The translations under genes and the position numbers were made by a program. DNA of 64,000 nt. Origin: Streptosporangium roseum DSM 43021 (GTDB lineage Bacteria > Actinomycetota > Actinomycetes > Streptosporangiales > Streptosporangiaceae). Shown piece after piece: positions 17,022-25,110 of the stretch. Position 1 is the stretch's first letter, and each line of letters opens with the position of its first letter. Location of the stretch: contig NC_013595.1 of assembly GCF_000024865.1 (NCBI RefSeq), forward strand, positions 9,238,001 to 9,302,000, read 5' to 3'. The notes under the pieces are model-generated. The model ran no database searches, was not told the DNA's origin, and saw only the letters and a program-made list of their open reading frames with translations.

Positions 17022-18413
17022 TCAGGGGGCGGCCGGAGAGCCGGGGCCGGGGTGCCCCGCCGCGTCCGCGGGACCGCCCGCGGAACCCTCCGCGATGCCG
17101 TTCACGGAGGGCTCCGCCGAGCCGTCCGTGATGCCGTTCACGGAGCCGTCCGCGGGACCTGTGGCGGAGCCGTCCACGGGACCGTGCACGAGGCCGCTCG
17201 CGGCCCCCTCCGCCGAGCCGGCCGACGACCGGGCCCGGCCGACGGACACGGCGATCACCATCAGGGACGCGACCGCGCCGAATCCGGCGGCCACGGCCAC
17301 CCCGCCGTACAGGGTGATCTTGTGCTGGTCCCGCTGGATCACCTGGACCGGCTCCACCCCCCTGCCCATCGGGCGGGCGGGATCGTGGCTGCCGGGTCCC
17401 GTGGCGGTGAGGGTGTGGCGGGAGATCCTGGCGGCCTCGGCGAGCGCCCGGGGGGCGTTGACCACGCCGAAGCCCATGCCGGTGTCGTACCCTCCGGTCG
17501 GCCGCCGGCTCGCCCCCGCGGTGAGCGCCTGCGCGACCAACGCGGGCGACATTTCTGGATATTTCGCTTTAATCAGTGCAGCGACGCCCGAGACGAGCGC
17601 GGTCGCCTGCGAAGTGCCGCGGCCGACCCAGTACTCGTCGCCGGGGCCCGCGCCGAAGATGTCCACTCCGGGCGCGGCCACCAGGACCGAGGGGTTCCAG
17701 TTGGAGAACGAGGCCCTGCGCAGCCCCCGGTCGGCCGCGGCCACCGAGACCACCCCGGGGAAGGCCGCCGGGTAGGAGTAGGGGGCGTAGCCGGTGGAGT
17801 CGGGCTTGCCCGCGCCCTCGTTGCCCGCCGCCGCGACCAGCACGACCCCCCGGGAGATCGCGTAACGGATCGCCGCCCGCTCCTCCCTGGTCGCCAGCTC
17901 CTTGGAGATCGACATGTTGATCACGTCCGCGCCCTGGTCCACGGCGTATCTGATGCCCCTGGCCACCACGTCCTCGAACCGCTCGGCGGTGTTGAACTCG
18001 CGGAAGCCCGGCTCCTCGTCCTCCAGGATCACCCGGACCGACAGCACCCGCGCCCTGGGCGCGACGCCGATCACCCCGTCGGCTCCGCCGGGGCCGTGCC
18101 CGTGCCCGGCGATCAGCGACGCCATGTAGGTGCCGTGCAGCCGGAGCGGAGCGACCCCCGGCGGGTTGGCCCCCGAGGTGAAGTCCTTGCCCTCGATCAC
18201 CGAACCCACCAGGTCGCGATGGTGCGGATCCACCCCCGAGTCCAGCACCGCGACGGTCACGTCCCCGCCCTTGGAGATCCGCCAGGCACCGGGCAGATCG
18301 AGGGTCCGCAGCACCTGACGCTGGCTGCCCCGCACGTCGTCGGCGTGCGCGGCGGGGGCCGCCCCCAGCGCGATCATGGCCAGCGCCCCGGCCGCGCCCG
18401 CCCGCCTCAGCAT
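17022..18413 (-). CDS. Mycosin-like membrane subtilase, copy 2
   Basis: A 463-residue paralogue of copy 1. Signal peptide (LRRAGAAGALAMIALG), Asp in VAVLDSGVD, His in LHGTYMASL, Ser in GTSQATALVSG, and one C-terminal membrane helix (ITLYGGVAVAAGFGAVASLM). Past the helix lies a 65-residue Gly/Ser/Ala/Asp-rich tail with repeated DGS and NGI elements, absent from copy 1. ATG 18413 has GAGGAG five bases upstream and overlaps the upstream stop by 7 bp. No EccB, EccC, EccD or EsxA/B-like gene is present in the window, so its link to a secretion system is by family only. Confidence 0.88.
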   Translation of the reverse strand: MLRRAGAAGALAMIALGAAPAAHADDVRGSQRQVLRTLDLPGAWRISKGGDVTVAVLDSGVDPHHRDLVGSVIEGKDFTSGANPPGVAPLRLHGTYMASLIAGHGHGPGGADGVIGVAPRARVLSVRVILEDEEPGFREFNTAERFEDVVARGIRYAVDQGADVINMSISKELATREERAAIRYAISRGVVLVAAAGNEGAGKPDSTGYAPYSYPAAFPGVVSVAAADRGLRRASFSNWNPSVLVAAPGVDIFGAGPGDEYWVGRGTSQATALVSGVAALIKAKYPEMSPALVAQALTAGASRRPTGGYDTGMGFGVVNAPRALAEAARISRHTLTATGPGSHDPARPMGRGVEPVQVIQRDQHKITLYGGVAVAAGFGAVASLMVIAVSVGRARSSAGSAEGAASGLVHGPVDGSATGPADGSVNGITDGSAEPSVNGIAEGSAGGPADAAGHPGPGSPAAP

Positions 18414-19141
18414 CGCCACTCCTCGGAGACGCAGTCGGGCCGCACGGGCGTGGACAGCTCGGCGAGGATCCTGTCGGCGATGTCGCCGGTGAAGGCGAAC
18501 ATGGCCGGCCGCTGCTCCCCCACCGCCTTGGCGGGACGCCCGTCGACCTGGCCGACCGTGGTCATCACCACGTACGGCCCGGCCTGCCGCACCAGGCTGC
18601 TCTGCCGTCCGGCGGCGGTGAACCGGTCGGTGACCGTGCCCGGGAAGGCCAGCGCCCGCAGGCCCGGCGAGGGACGGCCGGCCCTGGGCAGCGCCGCCTT
18701 GGCGGCGGCCGCGCCCGCCTCCCCCGTGAAGGCCGCGACGCCGACGGTGACGACGACGCCCTGGAGCGCGTCGAGATAGGTGGCGCGCAGGATGCCCCGG
18801 CAGCCCGCCCGCCGCATCGCCTTCCTCAGCTTGGCGTCCACACCCCTGTCGCAGCGGGTCTCCGGCGAGATGCCCACCCTGCGGGCTTTCTCCTCCCCGC
18901 CCTGCTCGGCGGCGTAGCTGATGGTCTCGGGGAAGACTCTCCCGGCGGGCCACACCTGCCAGCGCAGGGCCATCTCGCCGGCGGCGGCCCTGTCCAGCTC
19001 CGCCTGGCTCGGGCCGCGTGTGAGCTCGGTCCCGGCGGTCCCGGCGGCCACCCCGGCCACCACCGCGCAGAGCAGCGTCAGCGTGGACGCCACGACCAGC
19101 GTCGACCAGGCAGGCCGCCGCTGACCTGGGACTTCATTCAC
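18407..19141 (-). CDS. Membrane-anchored partner of mycosin, copy 2 (unknown function)
   Basis: A 244-residue paralogue of the 15952-16917 product with the long basic N-terminus missing: a short leader, a membrane helix (STLVVASTLTLLCAVVAGVAAG), and an outer domain with the same landmarks (RWQVW, VFPE, RRVGISPET, GVDA, GCRGILRATYLD, AFPGT, GPYVV, DGR). Two further Cys lie near the C-terminus (DCVSEEWRC). GTG 19141 is the start; AAGG lies eight bases before it. It is the first gene of the second module and overlaps its mycosin by 7 bp. Function unknown. Confidence 0.75.
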   Translation of the reverse strand: MNEVPGQRRPAWSTLVVASTLTLLCAVVAGVAAGTAGTELTRGPSQAELDRAAAGEMALRWQVWPAGRVFPETISYAAEQGGEEKARRVGISPETRCDRGVDAKLRKAMRRAGCRGILRATYLDALQGVVVTVGVAAFTGEAGAAAAKAALPRAGRPSPGLRALAFPGTVTDRFTAAGRQSSLVRQAGPYVVMTTVGQVDGRPAKAVGEQRPAMFAFTGDIADRILAELSTPVRPDCVSEEWRC

Positions 19142-19311
19142 GCCCTCGACCTTAATGCGGAGAGGAGGGTGTCATCCGCCGTTCCGTCCGGATCCGACGT
19201 GTTGGAAAGTATTTGACGACACGGAAAGCGGGGTGTCAGGCCCGTCCCGGCCGTGGGGCCGCCCCGCGGGCCGTCGCCACCCGGGCGGCCCCTTGCCCCC
19301 CGAAATGACGC

Positions 19312-19344
19312 GGCGCCCCGCGGAGCGGGGCTCCGCGGGGCGCC
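19312..19344 (-). terminator. Stem-loop terminator of moeZ
   Basis: Perfect 15-bp arms GGCGCCCCGCGGAGC (19312-19326) and GCTCCGCGGGGCGCC (19330-19344) with a 3-nt loop lie 12 bp past the moeZ stop. There is no T-run, as is usual for actinomycete terminators. Confidence 0.8.
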
Positions 19345-19356
19345 GGCCGTGGGCGA

Positions 19357-20538
19357 CTAGTAGCTCGGCAGGCTCGGGTCGACCGTCTTGACCCAGCTCA
19401 GCACGCCGCCGCCCACGTGGACGGCGTCGGAGAAGCCGGCGTTCTTGACAATCGCCAGGACCTCGGCGGACCGGGCGCCGGACTTGCAGTGCAGGACGAT
19501 GCGCTTGTCCTGCGGGAGCTTCTCCAGCGCGGAACCGTTGAGGAACTCGCCCTTGGGGATGAGCACGGCGCCGGGGATGGAGACGATCTCGTACTCGTTC
19601 GGCTCACGGACGTCGATCACGTAGATGTTCTCGTCGGCGTCCTGCATGGCCTTGAGGTCGGTCGCGGTGATCGTGGAGCCGGAGGCGGCCTCCTGTGCCT
19701 CCTGGGAGACCGCGCCGCAGAACGCCTCGTAGTCCTCCAGGAGCTCGGTGACCGTCGGGTTCTTGCCGCAGAGCACGCACTCGGGGTCCTTGCGGACCTT
19801 GACCGAACGGTAGTTCATCTCCAGGGCGTCGTAGATCATCAGGCGGCCGACGAGCGGCTCCCCGATACCGGTGAGGAGCTTGATGGCCTCGTTGACCTGG
19901 ATGGAGCCGATCGACGCGCACAGCACGCCGAGCACGCCGCCCTCGGCGCAGGAGGGGACCATGCCGGGGGGCGGGGGCTCGGGGTAGAGGCAGCGGTAGC
20001 AGGGACCGTGCTCGGCCCAGAACACGCTGGCCTGGCCGTCGAAGCGGTAGATCGAGCCCCAGACGTACGGCTTGCCGAGCAGGACGGCCGCGTCGTTGAC
20101 CATGTAGCGGGTGGCGAAGTTGTCGGTGCCGTCCACGATCAGGTCGTACCCGGAGAAGATCTCCATGACGTTGTCGGTGGTGAGCGCCACGTTGTGGACG
20201 ACCACGTCGACCAGCGGGTTGATCTCCCTGACGCTGGCCGCGGCGCTCTCCGCCTTGAGGCGGCCGACGTCGGACTGGCCGTGAATGACCTGGCGCTGCA
20301 GGTTGGACTCGTCGACGACGTCGAAGTCGATGACCCCGAGCGTGCCCACGCCCGCGGCGGCGAGGTACAGCAGGGCGGGAGAGCCCAGGCCGCCGGCGCC
20401 CACACAGAGCACCTTGGCGTTCTTCAGGCGCTTCTGCCCGGCCATGCCCACGTCGGGAATGATCAGGTGGCGCGAGTAGCGGCGCACCTCGTCGACGGTC
20501 AGCTCGGCTGCCGGCTCTACCAGCGGTGGCAACGACAC
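19357..20538 (-). CDS. moeZ: Adenylyltransferase/sulfurtransferase MoeZ
   Basis: A 393-residue fusion of an E1-like ThiF/MoeB domain and a C-terminal rhodanese. It adenylates and then thiolates the C-terminus of ubiquitin-like sulfur carriers for molybdopterin, thiamin, cysteine or thio-tRNA synthesis. Visible: nucleotide loop GAGGLGSP (about 47-54), GTDNFATRY, two zinc-binding CxxC pairs (CYRC and CVLC), and the rhodanese active-site loop HCKSGARS near residue 350. GTG 20538 has GGGAG seven bases upstream. A strong stem-loop follows the stop. It lies about 78 bp after the hydrolase gene and may share its transcript. Confidence 0.93.
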   Translation of the reverse strand: MSLPPLVEPAAELTVDEVRRYSRHLIIPDVGMAGQKRLKNAKVLCVGAGGLGSPALLYLAAAGVGTLGVIDFDVVDESNLQRQVIHGQSDVGRLKAESAAASVREINPLVDVVVHNVALTTDNVMEIFSGYDLIVDGTDNFATRYMVNDAAVLLGKPYVWGSIYRFDGQASVFWAEHGPCYRCLYPEPPPPGMVPSCAEGGVLGVLCASIGSIQVNEAIKLLTGIGEPLVGRLMIYDALEMNYRSVKVRKDPECVLCGKNPTVTELLEDYEAFCGAVSQEAQEAASGSTITATDLKAMQDADENIYVIDVREPNEYEIVSIPGAVLIPKGEFLNGSALEKLPQDKRIVLHCKSGARSAEVLAIVKNAGFSDAVHVGGGVLSWVKTVDPSLPSY

Positions 20539-20615
20539 AGTTCTGCTCCCGTTTCAGGGGGTCTTGAGAGTACGGCTGAGCACAGCACGCACCACTCACA
20601 ACCTAATGCGATGCC

Positions 20616-21530
20616 TCAGTCATTCCCAATCGGGATGGGGGCAGTCTCACATATCAGACGCCGGGCCTCGCGGGCCACCCTTCCGGGGAGCTCCATCTGC
20701 GCCACGTGCCCGGCGTCGGGCAGCAGCACCAGCCTCACATGGGGGAAGGTCCGCCCGGCCCGCGCGGCCATGCGCGGGTTGACGAGGCGGTCGTGGCGCC
20801 CGTGGACGACCAGCGTGGGCGCGGTCACCTGAGCCGCCTGCCGCCACAGGTTCTCCGCGCCGCGCCTGAAGTACTCGGCGACGAGGCCCCGCGCGGAGCC
20901 GACCAGCGCGGCCGCCGCGTACGGCAGGCCGTCCCTGCGGCGCAGTTCCTCGGCCGCCTCCCGGAGCCGCTCCGGGTGGATCCGGCCGAGATCGGCGTAA
21001 CACATGCCGAGCGTGGCGTTGAGCCTGCGCTCGGCGGGCAGGGCGCTCAGCTGCGTCGCGGCCCACTCGCCCAGTCTCGGCACCGCCGACAGCGCCACCC
21101 GCGCCGGGCCGTACCTGGGGAGCAGGTCGGGCAGGGCCGGTGAGATGAGCGTGAGGGAGCGGACCAGGTCCGGCCGGGTCGCGGCGACCCGCACCGAGAC
21201 GGCGCCGCCCAGGGAGTTGCCGAACAGGTGGACCGGGCCGCCGGCGACCCGGTCGATCAGCGCGGTGACGGTCCGGGCGTGGGCGGCGATCGAGTAGTCC
21301 CCGCCGGGCGGTTCCGGGGAGTGCCCGGCCCCCGGCAGGTCGACCGCGTGGCCGGTGACCACGTCGGACAGCTCGCCCATCAGGTCGGTCCAGTTGGTCG
21401 CCGAACCCGCGAGGCCGTGCACGTAGACGGCGGTCTCCGAGGGACCGGGCGGGGTCGAGCGCACGTGGACGCGCCGCTCCCCCAGATCCATCAGCTCACC
21501 GGGCCAGCTCGGAATCGGCTCGACACTCAC
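20616..21530 (-). CDS. Alpha/beta hydrolase
   Basis: A 304-residue cytoplasmic alpha/beta hydrolase. Oxyanion motif VHGLAGSATNW, nucleophile elbow FGNSLGG, acid in VHGRHDRLV, and His in PDAGHVAQME. GTG 21530 follows GGGAGGACGC closely; the frame upstream of it is AT-richer intergenic sequence. It precedes moeZ in the same direction, an arrangement I recall from other actinobacteria, though no functional link is evident. Substrate unknown. Confidence 0.82.
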   Translation of the reverse strand: MSVEPIPSWPGELMDLGERRVHVRSTPPGPSETAVYVHGLAGSATNWTDLMGELSDVVTGHAVDLPGAGHSPEPPGGDYSIAAHARTVTALIDRVAGGPVHLFGNSLGGAVSVRVAATRPDLVRSLTLISPALPDLLPRYGPARVALSAVPRLGEWAATQLSALPAERRLNATLGMCYADLGRIHPERLREAAEELRRRDGLPYAAAALVGSARGLVAEYFRRGAENLWRQAAQVTAPTLVVHGRHDRLVNPRMAARAGRTFPHVRLVLLPDAGHVAQMELPGRVAREARRLICETAPIPIGND

Positions 21531-21748
21531 GCGTCCTCCCTCGTTCGGCTTCCCTCTGACGATAGCCCCCGCCGGACAGCCCGTGCACAAATGCGACATT
21601 AAAGGCATTTCATTTCAAAACTCACCACCAAAGTACTCTATCGTCAATAAAGCGATAAGCAGAGAGCAAAAGGCGCGAATCTTCGTTTGTCACCCGACAT
21701 GCGAGGAAATCAAGACAACCAGGGACGGCCCATTAGCGGCCATCCCGG

Positions 21749-21775
21749 ACATTTTCCGATCACTCCGGAAAATGT
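21749..21775 (+). promoter_or_regulatory. Perfect hairpin in the leader of the Asn-rich peptide gene
   Basis: Ten-base arms ACATTTTCCG (21749-21758) and CGGAAAATGT (21766-21775) enclose a 7-nt loop, ending 39 bp before the ATG at 21815. It sits in a roughly 230-bp region (21590-21814) that is much poorer in GC than the rest of the window. It could be an operator, an attenuator or an mRNA-stabilising stem; it matches no riboswitch class I know. Confidence 0.5.
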
Positions 21776-21814
21776 TGAAAACGGGGCAACCGATCCTTTC
21801 AAGGGGGAAACGCA

Positions 21815-22144
21815 ATGCCCAAGTTCAAGAGTGTCATGGCAGGTCTCGCTCTCAGCACGGCAATGACCGGCGGCGTCGTCGGCATGGGCGCTGCGACCAC
21901 AGCGACCAGCGCCGGCGCCACCGCCGGTACGAGCACCACCTCCATCGCCTCCTTCCAGACGAACTTCGGCTGGGCCAGCTGCGGCTGCAACCGCCGCTGG
22001 CGCTGCGGTGGCGGCTGGGGCTGCCACCGTCGTCACAACCACTGGAGCCACCGCCGTCACCACCAGAAGTTCAACATCAACATCAACAACAACAACAACA
22101 ACGAAGAGGACGCCCAGAACGACAACAACAACAACAACGTCTAG
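21815..22144 (+). CDS. Secreted Cys/His/Trp-rich, poly-Asn peptide
   Basis: A 109-residue protein with a signal peptide (residues 1 to about 35, hydrophobic MAGLALSTAMTGG core), a Thr/Ser/Ala linker, then a block dense in Cys, Trp, Arg and His (WASCGCNRRWRCGG, GWGCHRRHNHW, SHRRHH) and a tail of Asn runs (NININNNNNNEED and a final NNNNNV). ATG 21815 has AAGGGGGAAACGCA upstream. Four Cys and many His suggest metal binding or disulfide formation outside the cell; the Asn tail is typical of self-associating segments. I do not recognise a named family. Monocistronic, preceded by an AT-rich leader. Confidence 0.75.
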   Translation: MPKFKSVMAGLALSTAMTGGVVGMGAATTATSAGATAGTSTTSIASFQTNFGWASCGCNRRWRCGGGWGCHRRHNHWSHRRHHQKFNININNNNNNEEDAQNDNNNNNV

Positions 22145-22240
22145 CCTTCACGGCCGGACGCCGGACCGGGGCGCCCGAACCTGAGCGCGGTGCGCGGTCG
22201 AGCCAGATGACCGCACACGACCCGATCCACCGTTGTTGCA

Positions 22241-22286
22241 AGCTCCGGGCCCACGGCGGGGCATGAGCTTCGGGCCCACGGCGGGG
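22241..22286. repeat. Imperfect 21-bp direct repeat
   Basis: AGCTCCGGGCCCACGGCGGGG at 22241-22261 recurs with one mismatch at 22266-22286. It lies in the 351-bp gap 22145-22495 between the Asn-rich peptide gene and ku, where no gene is visible. Confidence 0.85.
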
Positions 22287-22292
22287 AGCAGG

Positions 22293-22359
22293 GTGCCCGT
22301 GTTCGCTGGGATCACGGTCCCCCACAGGGGATCACGATCAACACAGGGAACACGGGCAC
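22293..22359 (+). repeat. Long inverted repeat with 12-bp perfect arms
   Basis: GTGCCCGTGTTC (22293-22304) pairs perfectly with GAACACGGGCAC (22348-22359). The 43-nt interior contains two copies of GGGATCACG (22308-22316 and 22328-22336). It may terminate transcripts of the upstream peptide gene, but the large interior and repeated words also suggest a small mobile-element remnant or a protein-binding site. Confidence 0.6.
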
Positions 22360-22495
22360 TTAAAAGGTGATTTCGATTATCCGATTCTCAGCCGGCGCGA
22401 GATGCTGTTCTTTTCCGCATTTCCGGGTGGGGGCCCCGTGGTCGTCCGATCCACGGGGCCCCCATTCCGCGGGAACCGAATTCCCGGCGCCGCCT

Positions 22496-23377
22496 TTACG
22501 CCGGACGGCCGGTCCTCCGCCCGCGGGAAGCCTTCTCCTCTGCGGCTCCGTCCTTCTTCGCGGGCTCGGCGGCGGCCTTTCCCGTCGCCGGAGCCGCGCC
22601 CCGGCGTTCTTTCTTGGCGGCCTCGACACTGGCGCGCAGCGCGGCCATCAGGTCGGCCGGCGGCCCCTCCTCGACCGGCGCCCCGGCGGACACGATCTCC
22701 CTGCCCTCGATCTTCGCCTCGATGACCTCCTGGACCGCCTCCCGGTAGCCGTCCCTGTGCGCCGAGGGCTCGAAGTCCGCGACCATCGTCTCGATCAGCG
22801 ACTCCGTCATCCGCACCTCCTGCGGCCTGGCGTCGACGCCCTCCTCCAGGAACGCGAAGTCCGCCGATCGCACCTCGTCCGGCCAGAGCATGGTCTCCAG
22901 CAGGAAGACCCCGTCCCGGACCCGGAGCGCCGCGAGCGACTCGCGCTGGCGCAGCGCCACCTTGACGACCGCCACCAGCCCCGAACGCTCCAGCGCGTCA
23001 CGGAGCAGCACGTACGGCTTCACCCCCGCGGGGTCCGGCTCCAGGTAGTAGGCCTTGTCCAGCAGGATCGGGTCGATCTGGCCCGCCGGGCTGAACTGGA
23101 GCACCTCGATCCTGCGCGAGGTGGACAGCGGCAGGTCGTCGAAGTCGTCGCCGGCGAGCACGACCATGTCGCCGCCCGGCAGCTCGTAGCCCTTGGCCAC
23201 GTCGGCGAACGGGACCTCCTCCTCGCACGCCTGACAGAACCGGCGGAACCTGATCCGGCCGCCGTCCTCGCCGTGCACCAGGTGGAAGGTGACGTCGCGG
23301 CGCTCCGTCGCGGTGAACAGCCTGACCGGGATCGTGACCAGCCCGAACGAGACCGTGCCTTTCCAGATGCTCCGCAT
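22496..23377 (-). CDS. ku: Ku protein for non-homologous end joining
   Basis: A 293-residue bacterial Ku, forming the homodimeric ring that threads onto DNA ends and recruits ligase D. The core begins MRSIWKGTVSFGLVTIPV and includes CQACEEEVPF, YELPGGDMV and DPILLDKAYYLEP. After about residue 255 a Lys/Ala/Arg-rich tail of roughly 40 residues follows (KKERRGAAPATGKAA), as in other actinobacterial Ku proteins where the tail modulates DNA binding. ATG 23377 has GGGAGA four bases upstream and matches the family start. No ligD is adjacent; actinomycetes often have several unlinked ku copies. Confidence 0.94.
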   Translation of the reverse strand: MRSIWKGTVSFGLVTIPVRLFTATERRDVTFHLVHGEDGGRIRFRRFCQACEEEVPFADVAKGYELPGGDMVVLAGDDFDDLPLSTSRRIEVLQFSPAGQIDPILLDKAYYLEPDPAGVKPYVLLRDALERSGLVAVVKVALRQRESLAALRVRDGVFLLETMLWPDEVRSADFAFLEEGVDARPQEVRMTESLIETMVADFEPSAHRDGYREAVQEVIEAKIEGREIVSAGAPVEEGPPADLMAALRASVEAAKKERRGAAPATGKAAAEPAKKDGAAEEKASRGRRTGRPA

Positions 23378-23573
23378 GGCGTCTCCCTGCCGTCGAGCTA
23401 CCCACCAAGTTTCGCACACACGTTCGGAATCGGTGTCGGGTGGATGTAAACACTCACCAACGGGGCAGGTACCCGTCATGGCGGATCCGATGCCATGCCT
23501 TTCTCAGCCGGCGGGGCGCGACGCCGTACGCTTGGCGATGTCCGGTGTTCGCAGGAGAACGGAAGCAGAGCGG

Positions 23574-23882
23574 ATGTCAGAGATGGATGTGCGCGACGAC
23601 AGCCTGCACGGCGAAGAGCCCGAGGACGCCCTCTCCGAGAAGATCGGGGTCGAGGCGCCCGAGGCCGACGTGGCCGACCAGCACCGCCCGGTGAACGAGG
23701 ACATCCCCGACTGGCCCGAGGAGATCTCGGCCGAGATGCCCGAGGCCGACGTGGCCGACCAGCACCGCCCGGTGAACGAGGACGGCCCCGAGTGGCCCGA
23801 CCACATCCCCCTGGAGGCCGATCCCGCCGACGCCGCCGAGCAGAGCCGCACGGTGGACCTGGACGAGGACGACTACCGCTGA
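23574..23882 (+). CDS. Acidic small protein with internal duplication
   Basis: A 102-residue, strongly acidic protein likely to be disordered. Residues around 28-50 and 55-77 are a duplicated block (PEADVADQHRPVNED), encoded by an identical 46-bp direct repeat at 23657-23702 and 23738-23783. The C-terminus (LEADPADAAEQSRTV, then DEDDYR) is a motif I associate with a common actinobacterial family of unknown function. ATG 23574 is chosen because composition upstream is non-coding; ribosome site weak (GGAAGCAGAG). Confidence 0.72.
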   Translation: MSEMDVRDDSLHGEEPEDALSEKIGVEAPEADVADQHRPVNEDIPDWPEEISAEMPEADVADQHRPVNEDGPEWPDHIPLEADPADAAEQSRTVDLDEDDYR

Positions 23883-23964
23883 CCCGGGTCCCGGCTATCG
23901 CTGCCCCGAGTTACCCGCGCGTAGGATGATTCACGACACCAGGAGCACCCGCAAGGAGAACCCC

Positions 23965-24594
23965 GTGACCGCTACCCCGGACGCCAAGCCCCGGGGCACC
24001 CGGCTGCCCCGAATGGCCCGTCGCCGCCAGCTGCTCAGCGCGGCGCAGGAGGTGTTCGTGGAGAACGGCTACCACGCGGCCGCGATGGACGACATCGCCG
24101 AGCGGGCCGGGGTCAGCAAGCCGGTGCTCTACCAGCACTTCCCGGGCAAGCAGGAGCTCTACCTGGCCCTGCTCGACCTGCACGTGGACGACATGATCGC
24201 CCGCTGCCGCGACGCCCTCGCCTCCACCACGGACAACAAGCAGCGCGTCCAGGCCGCGATCGGCGCCTTCTTCGACTTCGTCTCCGGTCAGGGCGAGGCG
24301 TTCCGGCTGGTCTTCGAGTCCGACCTGCGCAACGTCGCCCCGGTCCGCCAGCGCATCGAGCGCAACCTCCGCGAGAGCGCCGAGATGATCAGCCACGTCA
24401 TCCAGGAGGACACCGGCTGCTCCAGCGACGAGGCCCGCCTGCTGGGCGTCGGCCTGGTCGGCATGGCCGAGGTCAGCGCCCGCTACTGGATCAGCAGCAA
24501 CGGCTCCATTCCCAAGGACGCCGCCACCCAGCTCATCGCCCGGCTGTCCTGGCGCGGCATCTCGGGTTTCCCCCGGACGACCGCCGAGCACTGA
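23965..24594 (+). CDS. TetR-family transcriptional regulator
   Basis: A 209-residue TetR-type repressor. The N-terminal helix-turn-helix reads MDDIAERAGVSKPVLYQHF (about residues 38-56); the C-terminal helical domain (GAFFDFVSGQGEAFRLVFE, then a helix with VGLVGMAEVSARYWI) would bind an unknown ligand. GTG 23965 follows AAGGAGAACCCC, a strong ribosome site, and is preferred over ATG 23926. It precedes DUF3107 by 88 bp; TetR, DUF3107, a MiaE-like gene and a DEAD-box helicase form a neighbourhood often kept in actinobacteria. Confidence 0.92.
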   Translation: MTATPDAKPRGTRLPRMARRRQLLSAAQEVFVENGYHAAAMDDIAERAGVSKPVLYQHFPGKQELYLALLDLHVDDMIARCRDALASTTDNKQRVQAAIGAFFDFVSGQGEAFRLVFESDLRNVAPVRQRIERNLRESAEMISHVIQEDTGCSSDEARLLGVGLVGMAEVSARYWISSNGSIPKDAATQLIARLSWRGISGFPRTTAEH

Positions 24595-24682
24595 CATCTG
24601 TTCGCTTGACGCGATCAACCGGCGCGTCGGGTCCCCGTTGGGGCGACCATGGGACGAGCAACCCTCGTCGAAAGGGAGCACG

Positions 24683-24913
24683 ATGGAAATCAAGATCGGC
24701 GTGCGTTCCGTACACCGTGAGCTTGTAGTGGAGACCAACCTCTCGGCCGAGCAGGTCGAGGAGGAGCTCGGCAAGGCCCTGAGCGCGGACCGGGGCATCT
24801 TCGGCATCAGCGACAGCAAGGGCCGCAGGGTCCTCGTCCCGATCTCCTCGCTCGGCTTCATCGAGATCGGCGAGGAGGAGGCCCGGCCCGTCGGTTTCGG
24901 CGGCACCCTCTAG
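24683..24913 (+). CDS. DUF3107 protein
   Basis: A 76-residue member of the DUF3107 family, small conserved actinobacterial proteins of unknown function. The sequence begins MEIKIGVRSVHREL, contains ADRGIFGISDSKGRRVLVP and ends in a hydrophobic strand (LGFIEIG). ATG 24683 follows AAAGGGAGCACG. No membrane segment or signal peptide. The region after it to 25512 holds no intact gene. Confidence 0.9.
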   Translation: MEIKIGVRSVHRELVVETNLSAEQVEEELGKALSADRGIFGISDSKGRRVLVPISSLGFIEIGEEEARPVGFGGTL

Positions 24914-25110
24914 AGATCTCAGGGCTCGCGCCAGGCCGTCGTCCCCCATCGGCCATGGCGCGGGTCCGGGGGCGGGCACGGCGCCGGCTCAGTCGCCGCG
25001 ACACTCCTCGCGCTCGCCCAGAGCGCAGCCGTGCGGACGGCGGGCCCGGCGAACACGGTGCCGCTCCAGACTGATGGCCGGACAGTCCGCGCCACCTCTG
25101 CGTAACACGG

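Noticed and set aside
14726..19141. Complete type VII (ESX) secretion locus
   Set aside because: Only mycosin-like proteases are present; no FtsK-like ATPase, EccB/D/E-like protein or WXG100 gene occurs nearby.
21590..21814. Riboswitch (ydaO/c-di-AMP or similar) before the Asn-rich peptide gene
   Set aside because: Exported peptide genes of actinomycetes often carry such switches, but the conserved sequence blocks were not found; only a simple hairpin is present.
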